A stretch of 32,057 bases of DNA, from positions 1 to 32,057 of the forward strand of contig CAKKRB010000240.1 of NCBI GenBank assembly GCA_919902485.1, given 5' to 3'. Shown here in pieces: positions 5,857 to 15,379 of the stretch (positions are counted from its first letter, which is position 1; the number at the start of each line of letters is the position of its first letter). Made by a program: the position numbers and the translations under genes. This DNA comes from Omnitrophica bacterium GWA2_41_15 (GTDB lineage Bacteria; Omnitrophota; Gorgyraeia; Gorgyraeales; Gorgyraeaceae). Below the pieces are notes generated by a model that searched no databases, was not told the origin of the DNA, and saw nothing but the letters and a program-made list of their open reading frames with translations.

Positions 5857-7932
5857 ATGCAGATCAGCGATTTCAATAAGGATATACATATAAGGGATTA
5901 TCTGTCGATATTGATACGCAGGAAATGGATAGTCATAAGCTTCTTATTTATAACAGTCACTACCATTACAGCACTAACCTTTATGCAGAAGAATGTATAC
6001 AGGGCCACAGCTACTGTAATTGTGGATGCGGAAAGCCCTGACGTGTTGTCTGTAAAGGATATTGTTAAGCTGGGCGAGGCCAATTATTTTGCTTATAAGG
6101 ATTATATTGAAACTCAACAGGAGATAATAAGGTCAAGGCGCATGGCGCATAGCGTAATGAAAAACCTGAAACTGAAAGATAGAACTGAATTCCAGGAAGC
6201 AAAAGACCCGCTGGAAACCCTGCTTAAAAAACTGCGCGTTGAACTTGTGAGGGGCACCAGAATCCTTAAGATAAACATAGATGATAATGACCCTGTTCAA
6301 GCAGCCCGCCTGGCCAATGAATTTGCCAATGTTTATGCAAATTCTAACATTTCATTAAAAATGAAAACTTCCAACGATGCAGAGGATTGGCTTAAGAAAG
6401 AGGTTGATAAGCAAAAAATGAAGGTCAGGGATTCCGAATATAAATTACAGGCCTATAAAGAAAAAAATGACATAATCTCCATAGAAAATAAAGAAAATAT
6501 TATAAACGACAGTCTTGTAAGTATTAACGGGAGCTATCTGGCTGCGCAGAAGAAAAGGGTTGAGGCAGAGACTACTTATAAGAGTTTAGTGGACAGAGAG
6601 GGCAATCTGCAGTTAGAAAAACTTCCGACTCTTTTTGCTGACAATGATATTTTAAAGGAATTAAAAAAGGAATATCTGAAACAGGAAACGATTTTAGTTG
6701 AGTATAGAAAAGTTTATAAGGATAAGCACCCTAAAATGATAAGGCTTTTTGAAAATATAGATTATATAAAATCCCGCATAAAAACTGAAGTAGAAAACGA
6801 ATATAATTATGCAAAAGAAGATGAGGCCAAGTTCAAAAAGATGCTGGATGACCAGAAAAATGAATCCCTGGCCCTGGAACGCAGAATTATAGACTATAAT
6901 GCCTTGAAAAGGGAGGTAGAAACAAATGAGCGTGTGCTGGATATTGTCCTGAACAGATTAAAAGAGACCTCAATATCAAGCCAGGTGCAGACAAACAATG
7001 TACGCGTTCAGGATCTGGCAGAGGCCCCTAAAAAACCTATTAAACCCAGGAAAAGACTGAATGTAGCGCTGGCTGTAATAATGGGCCTGGCAGGAGGTAT
7101 AGGCCTTGCATTTTTCAGAGAATACATGGATAACACATTGAAGGATCCAGCTGAAATAGCAGGTTTACTGCAGATACCGGTTCTGGGTTCTGTGCCAAGG
7201 GTTAAAATTGACGGAAAATATATAAAGAACAAATCAGATATAGACAAAATTGTAGAAAAGGATTCAGCCTCTCTGGCTTCTGAGGCATATCGTTCAATAA
7301 GAACGAGTTTATTGTTTTCTTTAGATCAATCAGGTTCTGCGAAAAGCATTGTAATCACAAGTTCAGTTCCCAGGGAAGGCAAAACCCTTACGGCTGTAAA
7401 TCTTGCCATGATGATAGCCAATAGCGGAGAGAAAGTCCTTCTTGTAGATGCTGACATGAGGAAATCCAGGGTTCATACAGTATTCAACATGGAAAATAAA
7501 TCAGGACTTTCACAGTTTCTGACAGGAGACACAGATCTGATAGAAATAGTTAATATTTCAGGGGTAGACAACCTGTATATTGTTTCAGCAGGCAAAAGCA
7601 CTCATAAGCCTGCAGAGCTTTTATCTTCTAATAATATGAAGATTTTCCTTGAGAAGGCAGGGAAAGAATTTTCAAAGATAATCTTTGACACGCCTCCAGT
7701 AGGGCTTGTCACAGATGCAGCCATACTCTCAAGCATCTGCACTGGAACAGTCTTAATAGCCGAAGGCTCAAGGACTAGCAGGGAGTTATTGAAAAGATCA
7801 AAAGAGCTCCTGGATAAGGTAAACGCAAGGATTTTGGGCGTAATAGTTAATAATGTCTCTATCTCAAGAGATAATTATTATTATCCGCATTACTATTACG
7901 GAAGGTACTATAAGACTTCATCTAAAAAATAA
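5857..7932 (+). CDS. Wzc-like polysaccharide co-polymerase with BY-kinase domain
   Basis: This inner-membrane protein should control chain length and export by cycles of tyrosine autophosphorylation. The order is a Wzz-type N-terminus with a first membrane helix (about 27-47), a long periplasmic coiled-coil region (about 160-380), a second helix (about 400-420, ALAVIMGLAGGIGLAFF), then a cytoplasmic BY-kinase. Kinase motifs are Walker A VPREGKT (504-510), Walker A' LLVDADMRKS (Asp531 and Asp533) and Walker B IIFDTPP (Asp611). The tail has eight tyrosines in DNYYYPHYYYGRYYKT, the usual autophosphorylation cluster. Walker A has Arg where many relatives have Gly before EGK. At 691 aa it is the normal fused length. 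It follows the Wza-like gene by 13 nt and has no cognate phosphatase in the window. Confidence 0.94.
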   Translation: MQISDFNKDIHIRDYLSILIRRKWIVISFLFITVTTITALTFMQKNVYRATATVIVDAESPDVLSVKDIVKLGEANYFAYKDYIETQQEIIRSRRMAHSVMKNLKLKDRTEFQEAKDPLETLLKKLRVELVRGTRILKINIDDNDPVQAARLANEFANVYANSNISLKMKTSNDAEDWLKKEVDKQKMKVRDSEYKLQAYKEKNDIISIENKENIINDSLVSINGSYLAAQKKRVEAETTYKSLVDREGNLQLEKLPTLFADNDILKELKKEYLKQETILVEYRKVYKDKHPKMIRLFENIDYIKSRIKTEVENEYNYAKEDEAKFKKMLDDQKNESLALERRIIDYNALKREVETNERVLDIVLNRLKETSISSQVQTNNVRVQDLAEAPKKPIKPRKRLNVALAVIMGLAGGIGLAFFREYMDNTLKDPAEIAGLLQIPVLGSVPRVKIDGKYIKNKSDIDKIVEKDSASLASEAYRSIRTSLLFSLDQSGSAKSIVITSSVPREGKTLTAVNLAMMIANSGEKVLLVDADMRKSRVHTVFNMENKSGLSQFLTGDTDLIEIVNISGVDNLYIVSAGKSTHKPAELLSSNNMKIFLEKAGKEFSKIIFDTPPVGLVTDAAILSSICTGTVLIAEGSRTSRELLKRSKELLDKVNARILGVIVNNVSISRDNYYYPHYYYGRYYKTSSKK

Positions 7933-7979
7933 ACAGGTCTAATATTTTTATTTTTTATCAGGAAATAACAGGTGGATTC

Positions 7980-8008
7980 TTGCTATAAAGTAGTTAAAAA
8001 AATATAAA
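7980..8008 (+). promoter_or_regulatory. Possible promoter before the HTH/HD-GYP gene
   Basis: TTGCTA (7980-7985) and TATAAA (8003-8008) are 17 nt apart in the only sizeable gap (106 nt) between 5843 and 26890. Both boxes deviate from consensus and the region is very AT-rich, so chance occurrence is likely enough to keep this tentative. Confidence 0.3.
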
Positions 8009-8038
8009 ATCGGATAATATCATTACAAGGAGAAAAAA

Positions 8039-8812
8039 ATGAGAGAAAAGACTGACGCAGAGGTTTATTTTACACCAAAGCAGGCTGCAGAATGTTTTAA
8101 CCTCAGCCTTTCTACAATCAAAAATTATATATATGCAGGTAAATTAAAGACGCTGATCACGCCTGGTGGGCATCATAGGATATCCAAGGCTGAGCTCTTA
8201 TCTGTGCTGGAGGCTAAGGTTACTGTGGCTTCTGTTTCAGAAACCAGCGATATACAGCTTGCGCAGGTTTTGTGCAGCGCTTTATTTAATGTATTTAAAA
8301 CCCTGGGCAAGCCAGGGGATTCATTTATTATTCACGGGAGAAAGGTTTCAAAGATTGCCTCTGATCTTTCAAAAGCGCTTGCCCTGAGCGCTAAAGAGTC
8401 AAAATACATAGAGATGGCAGCCTTGGTGCATGACATAGGAAATATCGGCATAGACAGGCGGGTTATATTAAAGGCAGGTTTATTGACCTCTCAGGAGTAT
8501 GAGTTTATAAAAAAACATCCTGGGATCGGGAAAGAACTGTTGAATTCCATGAATCAGATGCAGGAGATAGCTGATATAGTCAGCCAGCATCATGAGAGAA
8601 TGGACGGCAAAGGTTATCCTGAAGGTTTGTCAGGCAGTATTATTACAAAAGGGGCCCGTATTATTTCAATAGCAGAAGCCTATGATTCAATGGTTTCAGA
8701 ATATTCTTATAAGTCCCCTGTTTCAAAAGATATGGCTATAGCTGAGCTTATCCAGCATAAAGGCACGCAGTTTGATGCAGACATGGTGGAGGTATTTGTA
8801 AAAATAATATGA
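8039..8812 (+). CDS. MerR/excisionase-type HTH fused to HD-GYP-like domain
   Basis: Residues about 10-60 form a winged-helix HTH of the MerR/BldC/excisionase kind (YFTPKQAAECFNLSLSTIKNYI, then TPGGHHRI). Residues about 95-257 resemble an HD-GYP phosphodiesterase: IIHGRKVSKIA, LVHDIGNIGIDRR, KKHPGIGKELL, HHERMDGKGYPEGL. Canonical HD-GYP enzymes hydrolyse cyclic-di-GMP. Here the conserved HDxGK lysine is Asn, and the first Asp of the usual ADAYDAM motif is Glu (AEAYDSM), so catalysis could be weak or lost and the domain might serve as a sensor. The gene has a good Shine-Dalgarno (AAGGAG) and overlaps the next gene by 4 nt (ATGA). I infer that it regulates this locus; direct DNA binding is suggested only by the HTH. 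Confidence 0.82.
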   Translation: MREKTDAEVYFTPKQAAECFNLSLSTIKNYIYAGKLKTLITPGGHHRISKAELLSVLEAKVTVASVSETSDIQLAQVLCSALFNVFKTLGKPGDSFIIHGRKVSKIASDLSKALALSAKESKYIEMAALVHDIGNIGIDRRVILKAGLLTSQEYEFIKKHPGIGKELLNSMNQMQEIADIVSQHHERMDGKGYPEGLSGSIITKGARIISIAEAYDSMVSEYSYKSPVSKDMAIAELIQHKGTQFDADMVEVFVKII

Positions 8813-11370
8813 TACATTTTTTATTGAGCATAATAGTTATATTTGGTCCGATAGCCAGAGGCTCAGTAAGGCCATGGGCATTTTTGATCTTATATGCGCT
8901 TACAGCTATTGCATTGCTTATAGGCATAAACAAGCTTTTTTATGCAAAGGAAATAATCATAAGAAGAACCCCGCTCGATATGCCAATACTGGTTCTCCTT
9001 GGTGTTTATGTTATAGGAATTTTTCATTCACATTACATATATGGCTCTATTATGGAATGCACCAGGCTTTTCATACTGGCTGCAATATTTTATCTGGTTA
9101 TAAATTTTGTAAGAGAGGAACAGGATATTAAAAAGATATTGAATATAATTCTTATGTCTGGAGCAGCCATAGCTGTATTTGGCATACTTCAGTATATGGG
9201 AGCATTAAATAAAGAATGGTGGGATAACCCGGGATTTCTTTCAGCTACATATGTCAATCATAATCATTTCGCAGGGCTTATGGAATTGCTTGCGCCGCTT
9301 TCAATAGGCATGATTTTAATAGAAAAGCAGATGGCCAAAAAGGTATTTTATGTCTACATATTTCTTATACTGGCTGCGGCATTTATACTATCCATGTCCA
9401 GAGGAGGATGGATTTCCCTGTCAATCTCAATGCTTTTCATGGCCTGTGTAATATCTAGAAAAGGCAGGGCAAGATTTGTAATGTTAATAATCGGGTTATT
9501 TCTGGTCACCTTTTTTATTTTTGTTTTGAATACTGTGGATACAGGCTTATTGTTTAAAAGGGTTTCCAGTTACAGGGAACTTGATTTTTCAGGCAGGGTG
9601 GAGATATGGAAAGGCACTCTTGGGATTATAAAAGACAATCTTTTTTCAGGCACAGGCCCAGGGACTTTTATATATAATTTCCAGAAATACAGGCCTCAGG
9701 GCCTTAATATGCTGGTGAATTATGCGCACAATGACTATTTGCAGGTTGCTTCGGAAACAGGGATTTTCGGCCTCCTCGCAATGATATTCATTATATTTAA
9801 GATAATAGCAAAGGGCCTGAATACTCACAGGATAGCGACCAGCTCTTTCAAGGTATGGATGCCCCTTGCTCTGGTAACAGGGGTTTTGGGCATGGCTATT
9901 CATGGCGTGGGCGATTTTAATTTTTATATACCAGCCAATGTGATTTTGTTTACTGTATTTTCAGCTATCATATTCAACATAAATTCCATGAAAGAAAAAG
10001 GCACAAAGGTTATTATAGCAAGGACTGCGCTTTCAGCGTACAGGATTTTGAAAACAATTTTAATATCAGGTATTTTAGTGTTTATTATATTTACAGGCGC
10101 GTGCCTGACAGCTGAAATTTACTATAATGCCTCAGAAAAGGCTGTCATGAGGGATGATTTGAACAGTGCAGAGCTATGTTTGAAAAAATCAATAATATTC
10201 TATCCTTTGAATTACCAGTTTTATTATAAACTGGCAGCCCTGTACGGCGAAGAATCCAGTGCGGCATCTGATACAGCGCTATGCTTAAAGAAGGCGGAGA
10301 TGGAATATAAAAAGGCGCTTAGGTTTAACGATACTGACAGCTGGGTATGGCTTGGGCTTGCAAACGTGTATTACAGGTTATATCAGATATCCCCTCTTGA
10401 GTATAAATTCAGGGATATGGCAGGGACAAGCTACAGGATGGCTTTGAAACTGGATCCGGCAAATTCACATTATATGAAAATGTTCGGCAGGTTTTTGCTT
10501 AATTCAGGAGAACCTGATTTATCAGGCAATGTATATCAAAAGGCCAGCGATTTGATGTCCAAATCTAAAACACTGGCAGCTTTTTCCAAGCGCTTAACCG
10601 ACGCGGATAAGTATTTGAAAGCAGCTGATATGGCGTACAGCAGCCAGAACATAAAAAAGGCAATGATGTTTTACAAAATGGCTGAGCAATTTGGTAAAAA
10701 GGAAGCTACGCTGGGAGAGATCAGGTGTTATATGAAAATCTCTAATATGATGAAGGCTATGGAGAAATACAGAGGCCTTGAAAATTCCAATAAGAATAAG
10801 GCAGTATTGTTTACAGCTATAGCAGATTACTGTTTAAGCATGGGTTTGCATGAATCCGCTGAGAGATTTTCAGAATATGCGATAAATGCCGATCCTTTTA
10901 ACCCAGAAGGGTATCAATTGAAGTACAGGTTAATCAGGATAATTTCCGGCGGGTATACTTACCCGGAAAAAGAGATTAATAAAATACTGAGTTTTAATAA
11001 AGTTCCAATCAGGCAAATTGACACAGGGCCTGGAGGATTTGATGTAAGATTTAGCGTAAAAGAGAATCTTTATAAAGATGGGACCTTTACAAAAGAAATG
11101 ATTTTGCCAGCAGGTATTTATGAAGTTCGGATTAACGCAAAAGGCCAAAAAGCAGGCGGCATGTGGCCGCACATGATCATAAGGTTTAACGGGGTTGATA
11201 TTATGGACGCATATATAGATAAGGGCAGCTATGATATTTATTCAGGCATAGCTATCGTGGATTACCCTGTTAATGAATTGGATATATTATATGACAATGA
11301 TTATTATGACCCTGAGACAAAAGAAGACAGAAATCTATACATAGATGGGATTGGACTGAAGTCTTTATAA
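8809..11370 (+). CDS. O-antigen ligase/polymerase (Wzy-like) with TPR and CBM60-like C-terminus
   Basis: The first 400 or so residues hold many membrane helices and the O-antigen ligase core, including GTGPGTF and the periplasmic motif AHNDYLQVASETG (His307, Asp309). Residues about 430-700 are helical repeats of TPR type. Residues about 735-853 form a separate domain with PAGIYEVRINAKGQKAGGMW, then YDNDYYDP and EDRNLYIDGIGL. These resemble calcium-dependent xylan-binding modules of the CBM36/CBM60 kind, where Asp/Asn residues in such loops bind Ca2+ and sugar. The probable role is polymerising or attaching lipid-linked glycan at the periplasmic face. At 853 aa it is about twice the usual ligase. 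The start overlaps the previous stop (ATGA). The first two parts are secure; the CBM assignment is by motif resemblance only. Confidence 0.85.
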   Translation: MIHFLLSIIVIFGPIARGSVRPWAFLILYALTAIALLIGINKLFYAKEIIIRRTPLDMPILVLLGVYVIGIFHSHYIYGSIMECTRLFILAAIFYLVINFVREEQDIKKILNIILMSGAAIAVFGILQYMGALNKEWWDNPGFLSATYVNHNHFAGLMELLAPLSIGMILIEKQMAKKVFYVYIFLILAAAFILSMSRGGWISLSISMLFMACVISRKGRARFVMLIIGLFLVTFFIFVLNTVDTGLLFKRVSSYRELDFSGRVEIWKGTLGIIKDNLFSGTGPGTFIYNFQKYRPQGLNMLVNYAHNDYLQVASETGIFGLLAMIFIIFKIIAKGLNTHRIATSSFKVWMPLALVTGVLGMAIHGVGDFNFYIPANVILFTVFSAIIFNINSMKEKGTKVIIARTALSAYRILKTILISGILVFIIFTGACLTAEIYYNASEKAVMRDDLNSAELCLKKSIIFYPLNYQFYYKLAALYGEESSAASDTALCLKKAEMEYKKALRFNDTDSWVWLGLANVYYRLYQISPLEYKFRDMAGTSYRMALKLDPANSHYMKMFGRFLLNSGEPDLSGNVYQKASDLMSKSKTLAAFSKRLTDADKYLKAADMAYSSQNIKKAMMFYKMAEQFGKKEATLGEIRCYMKISNMMKAMEKYRGLENSNKNKAVLFTAIADYCLSMGLHESAERFSEYAINADPFNPEGYQLKYRLIRIISGGYTYPEKEINKILSFNKVPIRQIDTGPGGFDVRFSVKENLYKDGTFTKEMILPAGIYEVRINAKGQKAGGMWPHMIIRFNGVDIMDAYIDKGSYDIYSGIAIVDYPVNELDILYDNDYYDPETKEDRNLYIDGIGLKSL

Positions 11371-11383
11371 AAGCGGAGCTTAT

Positions 11384-12766
11384 GTGAATTTTGAAAAGCT
11401 ATTTAATCCAGAGGTTTTGTTATTAGCTGGGTTTTTATTTATAAGCGGCGTGTTTTTATTCTTTCTAATAAACAAAAATCTCATAGCAGGAATATACGTA
11501 TGGCTTTTATCAGTATTATTTTTTAAATACAAGCAGCCTTTCAGAATAGAAGGCTTGCCATTGCCTGATTTTTCAATAGACAGGATATTGTTTATATTGC
11601 TCGCAGTTATATTCATAATAGGGATTTTTACCAAGAGATACAGGCTTTTTTCTTTCACATGGGTTGAGTATTCTATGTTTTTATTCTGCATGTTTGCGGT
11701 TATATCTATGATATGGACAGGCTTTATTTTTAAAGAAGATGGGAGGATCAGGATAAAGGAGCTTCTGACAGGTTACATACTGCCGTTTTTTATATTTTTT
11801 ATAAGCCAGAATTCCTACGAAACCCATGAAAAAAGAGAAGGATTTATCAAATTGATAATATTGGCAGGCCTGTATTTGAGTTTCACAGCTATATTTGAAC
11901 ATTTTAGCATAAATCAACTGGTCTTTCCTAAATTTATACTTGATCCTGATTTTGGGATACACATAGGGAGGGCAAGAGGGCCTTTTGGCCAGGCTGCCGT
12001 CAATGGCACTGTCCTGGGTTTTGTATTAGCGGCATCAGCATATTTTTTATTCAATTTTAAGAAGACCGGGTTATGGGGGTTATGTTCTTTGATATTGTTA
12101 ATAGTAACTCCTGTTGCGATATTTTTTACATATACACGCGCAGCCTGGATAGCTAGCCTGCTAAGTTTTACGATAATTATAGCTTTTAATTTAAGACAAA
12201 AACAAAAGATAGCTACATTAGCGCTCATTATACTATGTACAACCGCGGTTCTTGGAACTTCATTTTTTTTAGAAGAAAAAACAACCGGATTCGCGCTAAA
12301 CAGGGCCAGGGATGAAAGTCCCATCTATGACAGATTGAATCTGTACATAGCCTCGGTAAATATGTTCATAAGAAACCCTGTATTCGGTGTAGGGTTTGGA
12401 AAATTTTCAGACAATTCGCCTGATTATTTTGAAAATGTAAGCGGGATACCGTATCAGGACAGCGAGCTTAAAGAACATGATACATTTATGGTTGTAATGG
12501 CAGAAATGGGCCTGGTTGGAATTTTGTTGATACTGTGCGTATATATTTTGATTTTATGGAGAAGCATAAGGCTTTATCAAAGGCTTGGGCCGAATAATTT
12601 AAGAGAGCGCAGTTTTGTGATTTTATTCTGGGGTTTTTTGGCGGTGTATATAGTTAATTCTTTATTTATAGAGATGAGGTATTTTGAATTCGTGAACAGC
12701 ATATTTTTTATATCCGCTGGTTTTATATGCAGGATGGGAAGGGAATATAATGCCGAGATCTGTTGA
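11384..12766 (+). CDS. O-antigen ligase family membrane protein (second Wzy/WaaL-like)
   Basis: This 460-aa protein has about 10-12 hydrophobic helices and the ligase-family periplasmic loop, with NPVFGVGFGKFSDNS followed by ELKEHDTFMVVMAEMGLVG (His365). Family members either polymerise repeat units or transfer finished polymer to an acceptor. Two such genes side by side suggest a division into polymerase and ligase, but the sequence does not say which is which. The start is GTG at 11384, with GGAG at 11375-11378. An ATG two bases earlier is followed at once by a stop. It overlaps the flippase gene by 17 nt. Confidence 0.85.
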   Translation: MNFEKLFNPEVLLLAGFLFISGVFLFFLINKNLIAGIYVWLLSVLFFKYKQPFRIEGLPLPDFSIDRILFILLAVIFIIGIFTKRYRLFSFTWVEYSMFLFCMFAVISMIWTGFIFKEDGRIRIKELLTGYILPFFIFFISQNSYETHEKREGFIKLIILAGLYLSFTAIFEHFSINQLVFPKFILDPDFGIHIGRARGPFGQAAVNGTVLGFVLAASAYFLFNFKKTGLWGLCSLILLIVTPVAIFFTYTRAAWIASLLSFTIIIAFNLRQKQKIATLALIILCTTAVLGTSFFLEEKTTGFALNRARDESPIYDRLNLYIASVNMFIRNPVFGVGFGKFSDNSPDYFENVSGIPYQDSELKEHDTFMVVMAEMGLVGILLILCVYILILWRSIRLYQRLGPNNLRERSFVILFWGFLAVYIVNSLFIEMRYFEFVNSIFFISAGFICRMGREYNAEIC

Positions 12767-14234
12767 TAAAAAAGACATACTCAAAGACGCATCTTTCTTT
12801 TCGGGGAGTGTTTATATTTCCCAGGCAATGTTTTTTATAAGAGGGTTCCTGAATGCCAGAATATTGGGACCAGGGCTTTATGGTTTATGGTCAGCCCTTA
12901 ATATTATATTAAGCTACAGCCTATATGTTCATATGGGAAGCCTTAACGCAATGAATAGAGAGATCCCGTATCAGAAGGGCAGAGATGCGCTTGAAGATAT
13001 GGATAAAACCAGGAATGCCGCATTTACCGTTAATCTTGTAATGAGCGGTATGTTTTCTGCGATACTGGTAGTTGTCGCGCTTTTTTTATCCGGGAAAATA
13101 TCAAAGGCAGAGTCGATCGGCCTTATTACTGTTGCTTTGCTTGCTTTTATTTCAGCTATATATGAATTCTGCCAGACATCTCTGATTTCATTTAAGAGAT
13201 TTATGGTTGTATCAAGGGGGAATGTAATATTTGCTATATTAAGCGTTATTCTGACGCTATGGCTTCTCCCGTTATTGAGTATATACGGGGTATATATAGT
13301 AGCGGTGTCTATACCTTTATTTAATCTAGCATATCTCTGGTTCAAGGAAAGATATAATCCCCGGCTGGATTTCGATTTCAAGGAAATGCATAGATTGATA
13401 AAAATCGGGTTTCCAATGATGTCCATAGATTTTCTAGAGACCACCATTACAAATATAATAGGAATAATTGTACTTGGCATGCTGGGGAATGTGAATTTTG
13501 CGTATTATTCCGTATCGATGCTTGCAGCCAGATTTATGATGTATTTTCCCAAGAGCGTTAACAGGGCATTTGAGCCTCACATGTATCAGAGATACGGGGA
13601 AACAGGCCGGATAATTGATTTGAAAAAATATTTAATTAAACCCATACAGGTTATGACCTTGATTTTTCCTGTATTGATAGCAGGGTGTTATATTCTGGTG
13701 GAATTTTTTATAAGGCATTTTCTTCCTAAATACAGTCTGGCAATGTACCCTCTTTTTATAATACTGGTTTCCAGATTTTTTGTTTCGTTTTCCCCTACAT
13801 CAATCGCATTTATAACAGCTCTGAATAAACAGAAATTTCTTATTCCAGTTTATGTATTCGGGATAGCTATTGGAGCTGGATGCAGCTTTGTTTTTATTAA
13901 AATTGGTTTTGGCACAGTAGGCGCAGCTATGGGGCTTTTATTATCTTGTTTTTTTATAGGTTCTGTTATGTTTCTTTATGCAATAAATGAATATACCAGG
14001 GATTTCATAAAAACAATAGGGTATCTGGCCGTATCCTGCATCCCCTTATTATACATAATGTCAGTCGTTGTGTTTAATGAAGTAATTATAAAAAACAGCC
14101 AGGATTTACCATCAGATATTTTCATAGTAATATTAAAATTAGGGTCTTTATTAATCTTAAGCTTTCCGCTGATATACATAGCAAATAAAAAAACAGGTAT
14201 ACTGACGGACATATTTAAGAGGTTAAGCGCATGA
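12750..14234 (+). CDS. Wzx-like oligosaccharide flippase (polysaccharide biosynthesis protein)
   Basis: This MOP-superfamily integral membrane protein should move the undecaprenyl-linked repeat unit across the inner membrane. It begins with the family's typical amphipathic N-terminus (DASFFSGSVYISQAMFFIRG) and shows about 12-14 hydrophobic helices over 494 aa. The loops carry Arg/Lys residues, as in FKRFMVVSRGN. It is preceded by a strong purine-rich Shine-Dalgarno (GGGAAGGG), starts inside the end of the ligase gene and overlaps the following glycosyltransferase by 4 nt, so translation is probably coupled. Family membership is clear; the substrate cannot be read from the sequence. Confidence 0.9.
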   Translation: MPRSVDKKDILKDASFFSGSVYISQAMFFIRGFLNARILGPGLYGLWSALNIILSYSLYVHMGSLNAMNREIPYQKGRDALEDMDKTRNAAFTVNLVMSGMFSAILVVVALFLSGKISKAESIGLITVALLAFISAIYEFCQTSLISFKRFMVVSRGNVIFAILSVILTLWLLPLLSIYGVYIVAVSIPLFNLAYLWFKERYNPRLDFDFKEMHRLIKIGFPMMSIDFLETTITNIIGIIVLGMLGNVNFAYYSVSMLAARFMMYFPKSVNRAFEPHMYQRYGETGRIIDLKKYLIKPIQVMTLIFPVLIAGCYILVEFFIRHFLPKYSLAMYPLFIILVSRFFVSFSPTSIAFITALNKQKFLIPVYVFGIAIGAGCSFVFIKIGFGTVGAAMGLLLSCFFIGSVMFLYAINEYTRDFIKTIGYLAVSCIPLLYIMSVVVFNEVIIKNSQDLPSDIFIVILKLGSLLILSFPLIYIANKKTGILTDIFKRLSA

Positions 14235-15379
14235 GAATAGCAATATTAGGGCCATATCCTATAGATGGAGAGATTAATAATATATACGGCGGAGTTCAGG
14301 CTGTGGTGGTAAATATGATCAAGGGCTTGTCCAGGTTTCAGGGATTGGAGATCCATGTCATAGCAGCCAGCGGGAGCATAAAAAAGAATAAAGACTTTAT
14401 TTTAAAAGGGATACACATACACGGCATACCCATTGATAGAAAATTCGGGAATATAACATTTTACGCAAGGACCAGGAAGATGATATGCAAAAAAATTACG
14501 GGAGTCAATCCTGACTTAATCCATTCCCATATGTTCGGGTATTATACGCTGGCAGGCCTGGATTCAGGCCATAAGAATATTGTTGTGAGCACGCATGGTC
14601 TTTCAAATGCCGCATGGAATAAAAAGGCAGGGTTTTTAGAAAAGATAAGATACGATTTGCAGGACCGGATTTATATGAAGTGTTTCAGGGGTTCGGATAA
14701 AATAATAGTAAACAGCCCTTATACAGTAGAGTCTCTGTCAGGGGTTAAAAAATTTAAAATATATGAACTTAATAACCCTGTTTCGGATATATTTTTCACT
14801 TCTAACAATGCGCCTGAAGAGGAAAAAAGAATTTTATTTGTAGGTAATATATGCCAGGCAAAGGGAATAATGGTTATCCTGGAATCTTTGAATGTGCTTA
14901 GAAATACGGTCGAAGGCATAAGCGTAAAACTTGCCGGGCCGATCGTGGACAAAAATTTTTACATAAAAACAGTTAATTATATAAAGGAAAACGGCCTGGG
15001 TGAATATGTCACTTTTCTGGGCAGTTTGAATGACTATGAATTAAAAAAGGAGTATGAAAAAGCATCTATATTTGCATTTCCTTCGTATCAGGATGTAGCC
15101 CCAGTTGCGCTTTTGCAGGCAATGGCGGCAGGAAAGGCAATAGTGGCTTCCAGTATAGGGGGCATACCGTATATAATAGACGATTCTGTAAATGGATTTT
15201 TAATAAAACCAGGCGATGCTGATTCTCTGGCAGAAAAGATAATCCTATTTATTAAAGATGCCGGGCTTCGCAGGGAATTAGGGGCTAATGCCCATAAAAA
15301 GGTTTCTGAAAACAACAGGATAGATATTGTGACTGATAATCTCTATAGAATATATCAAGAGGTAGCAGGCATATGCTGA
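14231..15379 (+). CDS. GT4-type glycosyltransferase
   Basis: The enzyme is a GT-B-fold retaining glycosyltransferase, probably adding a sugar to the lipid-linked repeat unit at the cytoplasmic face. The N-terminal domain starts MRIAILGPYPIDGE and contains the loop YGGVQAVVVNM. The donor domain has ILFVGNICQAKGIMVILESL and the segment FPSYQDVAPVALLQAMAAGK. In that segment the usual E-x7-E pair of GT4 enzymes reads D-x7-Q. The first change occurs in known relatives with a QDVAP pattern; the second, at the donor-ribose position, is less common. The length of 382 aa is normal. It overlaps both neighbours by a few bases. The sugar specificity is unknown. Confidence 0.9.
   Translation: MRIAILGPYPIDGEINNIYGGVQAVVVNMIKGLSRFQGLEIHVIAASGSIKKNKDFILKGIHIHGIPIDRKFGNITFYARTRKMICKKITGVNPDLIHSHMFGYYTLAGLDSGHKNIVVSTHGLSNAAWNKKAGFLEKIRYDLQDRIYMKCFRGSDKIIVNSPYTVESLSGVKKFKIYELNNPVSDIFFTSNNAPEEEKRILFVGNICQAKGIMVILESLNVLRNTVEGISVKLAGPIVDKNFYIKTVNYIKENGLGEYVTFLGSLNDYELKKEYEKASIFAFPSYQDVAPVALLQAMAAGKAIVASSIGGIPYIIDDSVNGFLIKPGDADSLAEKIILFIKDAGLRRELGANAHKKVSENNRIDIVTDNLYRIYQEVAGIC

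Noticed and set aside
7971..7983. Possible sigma54 promoter before the HTH/HD-GYP gene
   Set aside because: The spacing between the GG and GC pairs is one or more bases short of the required ten.
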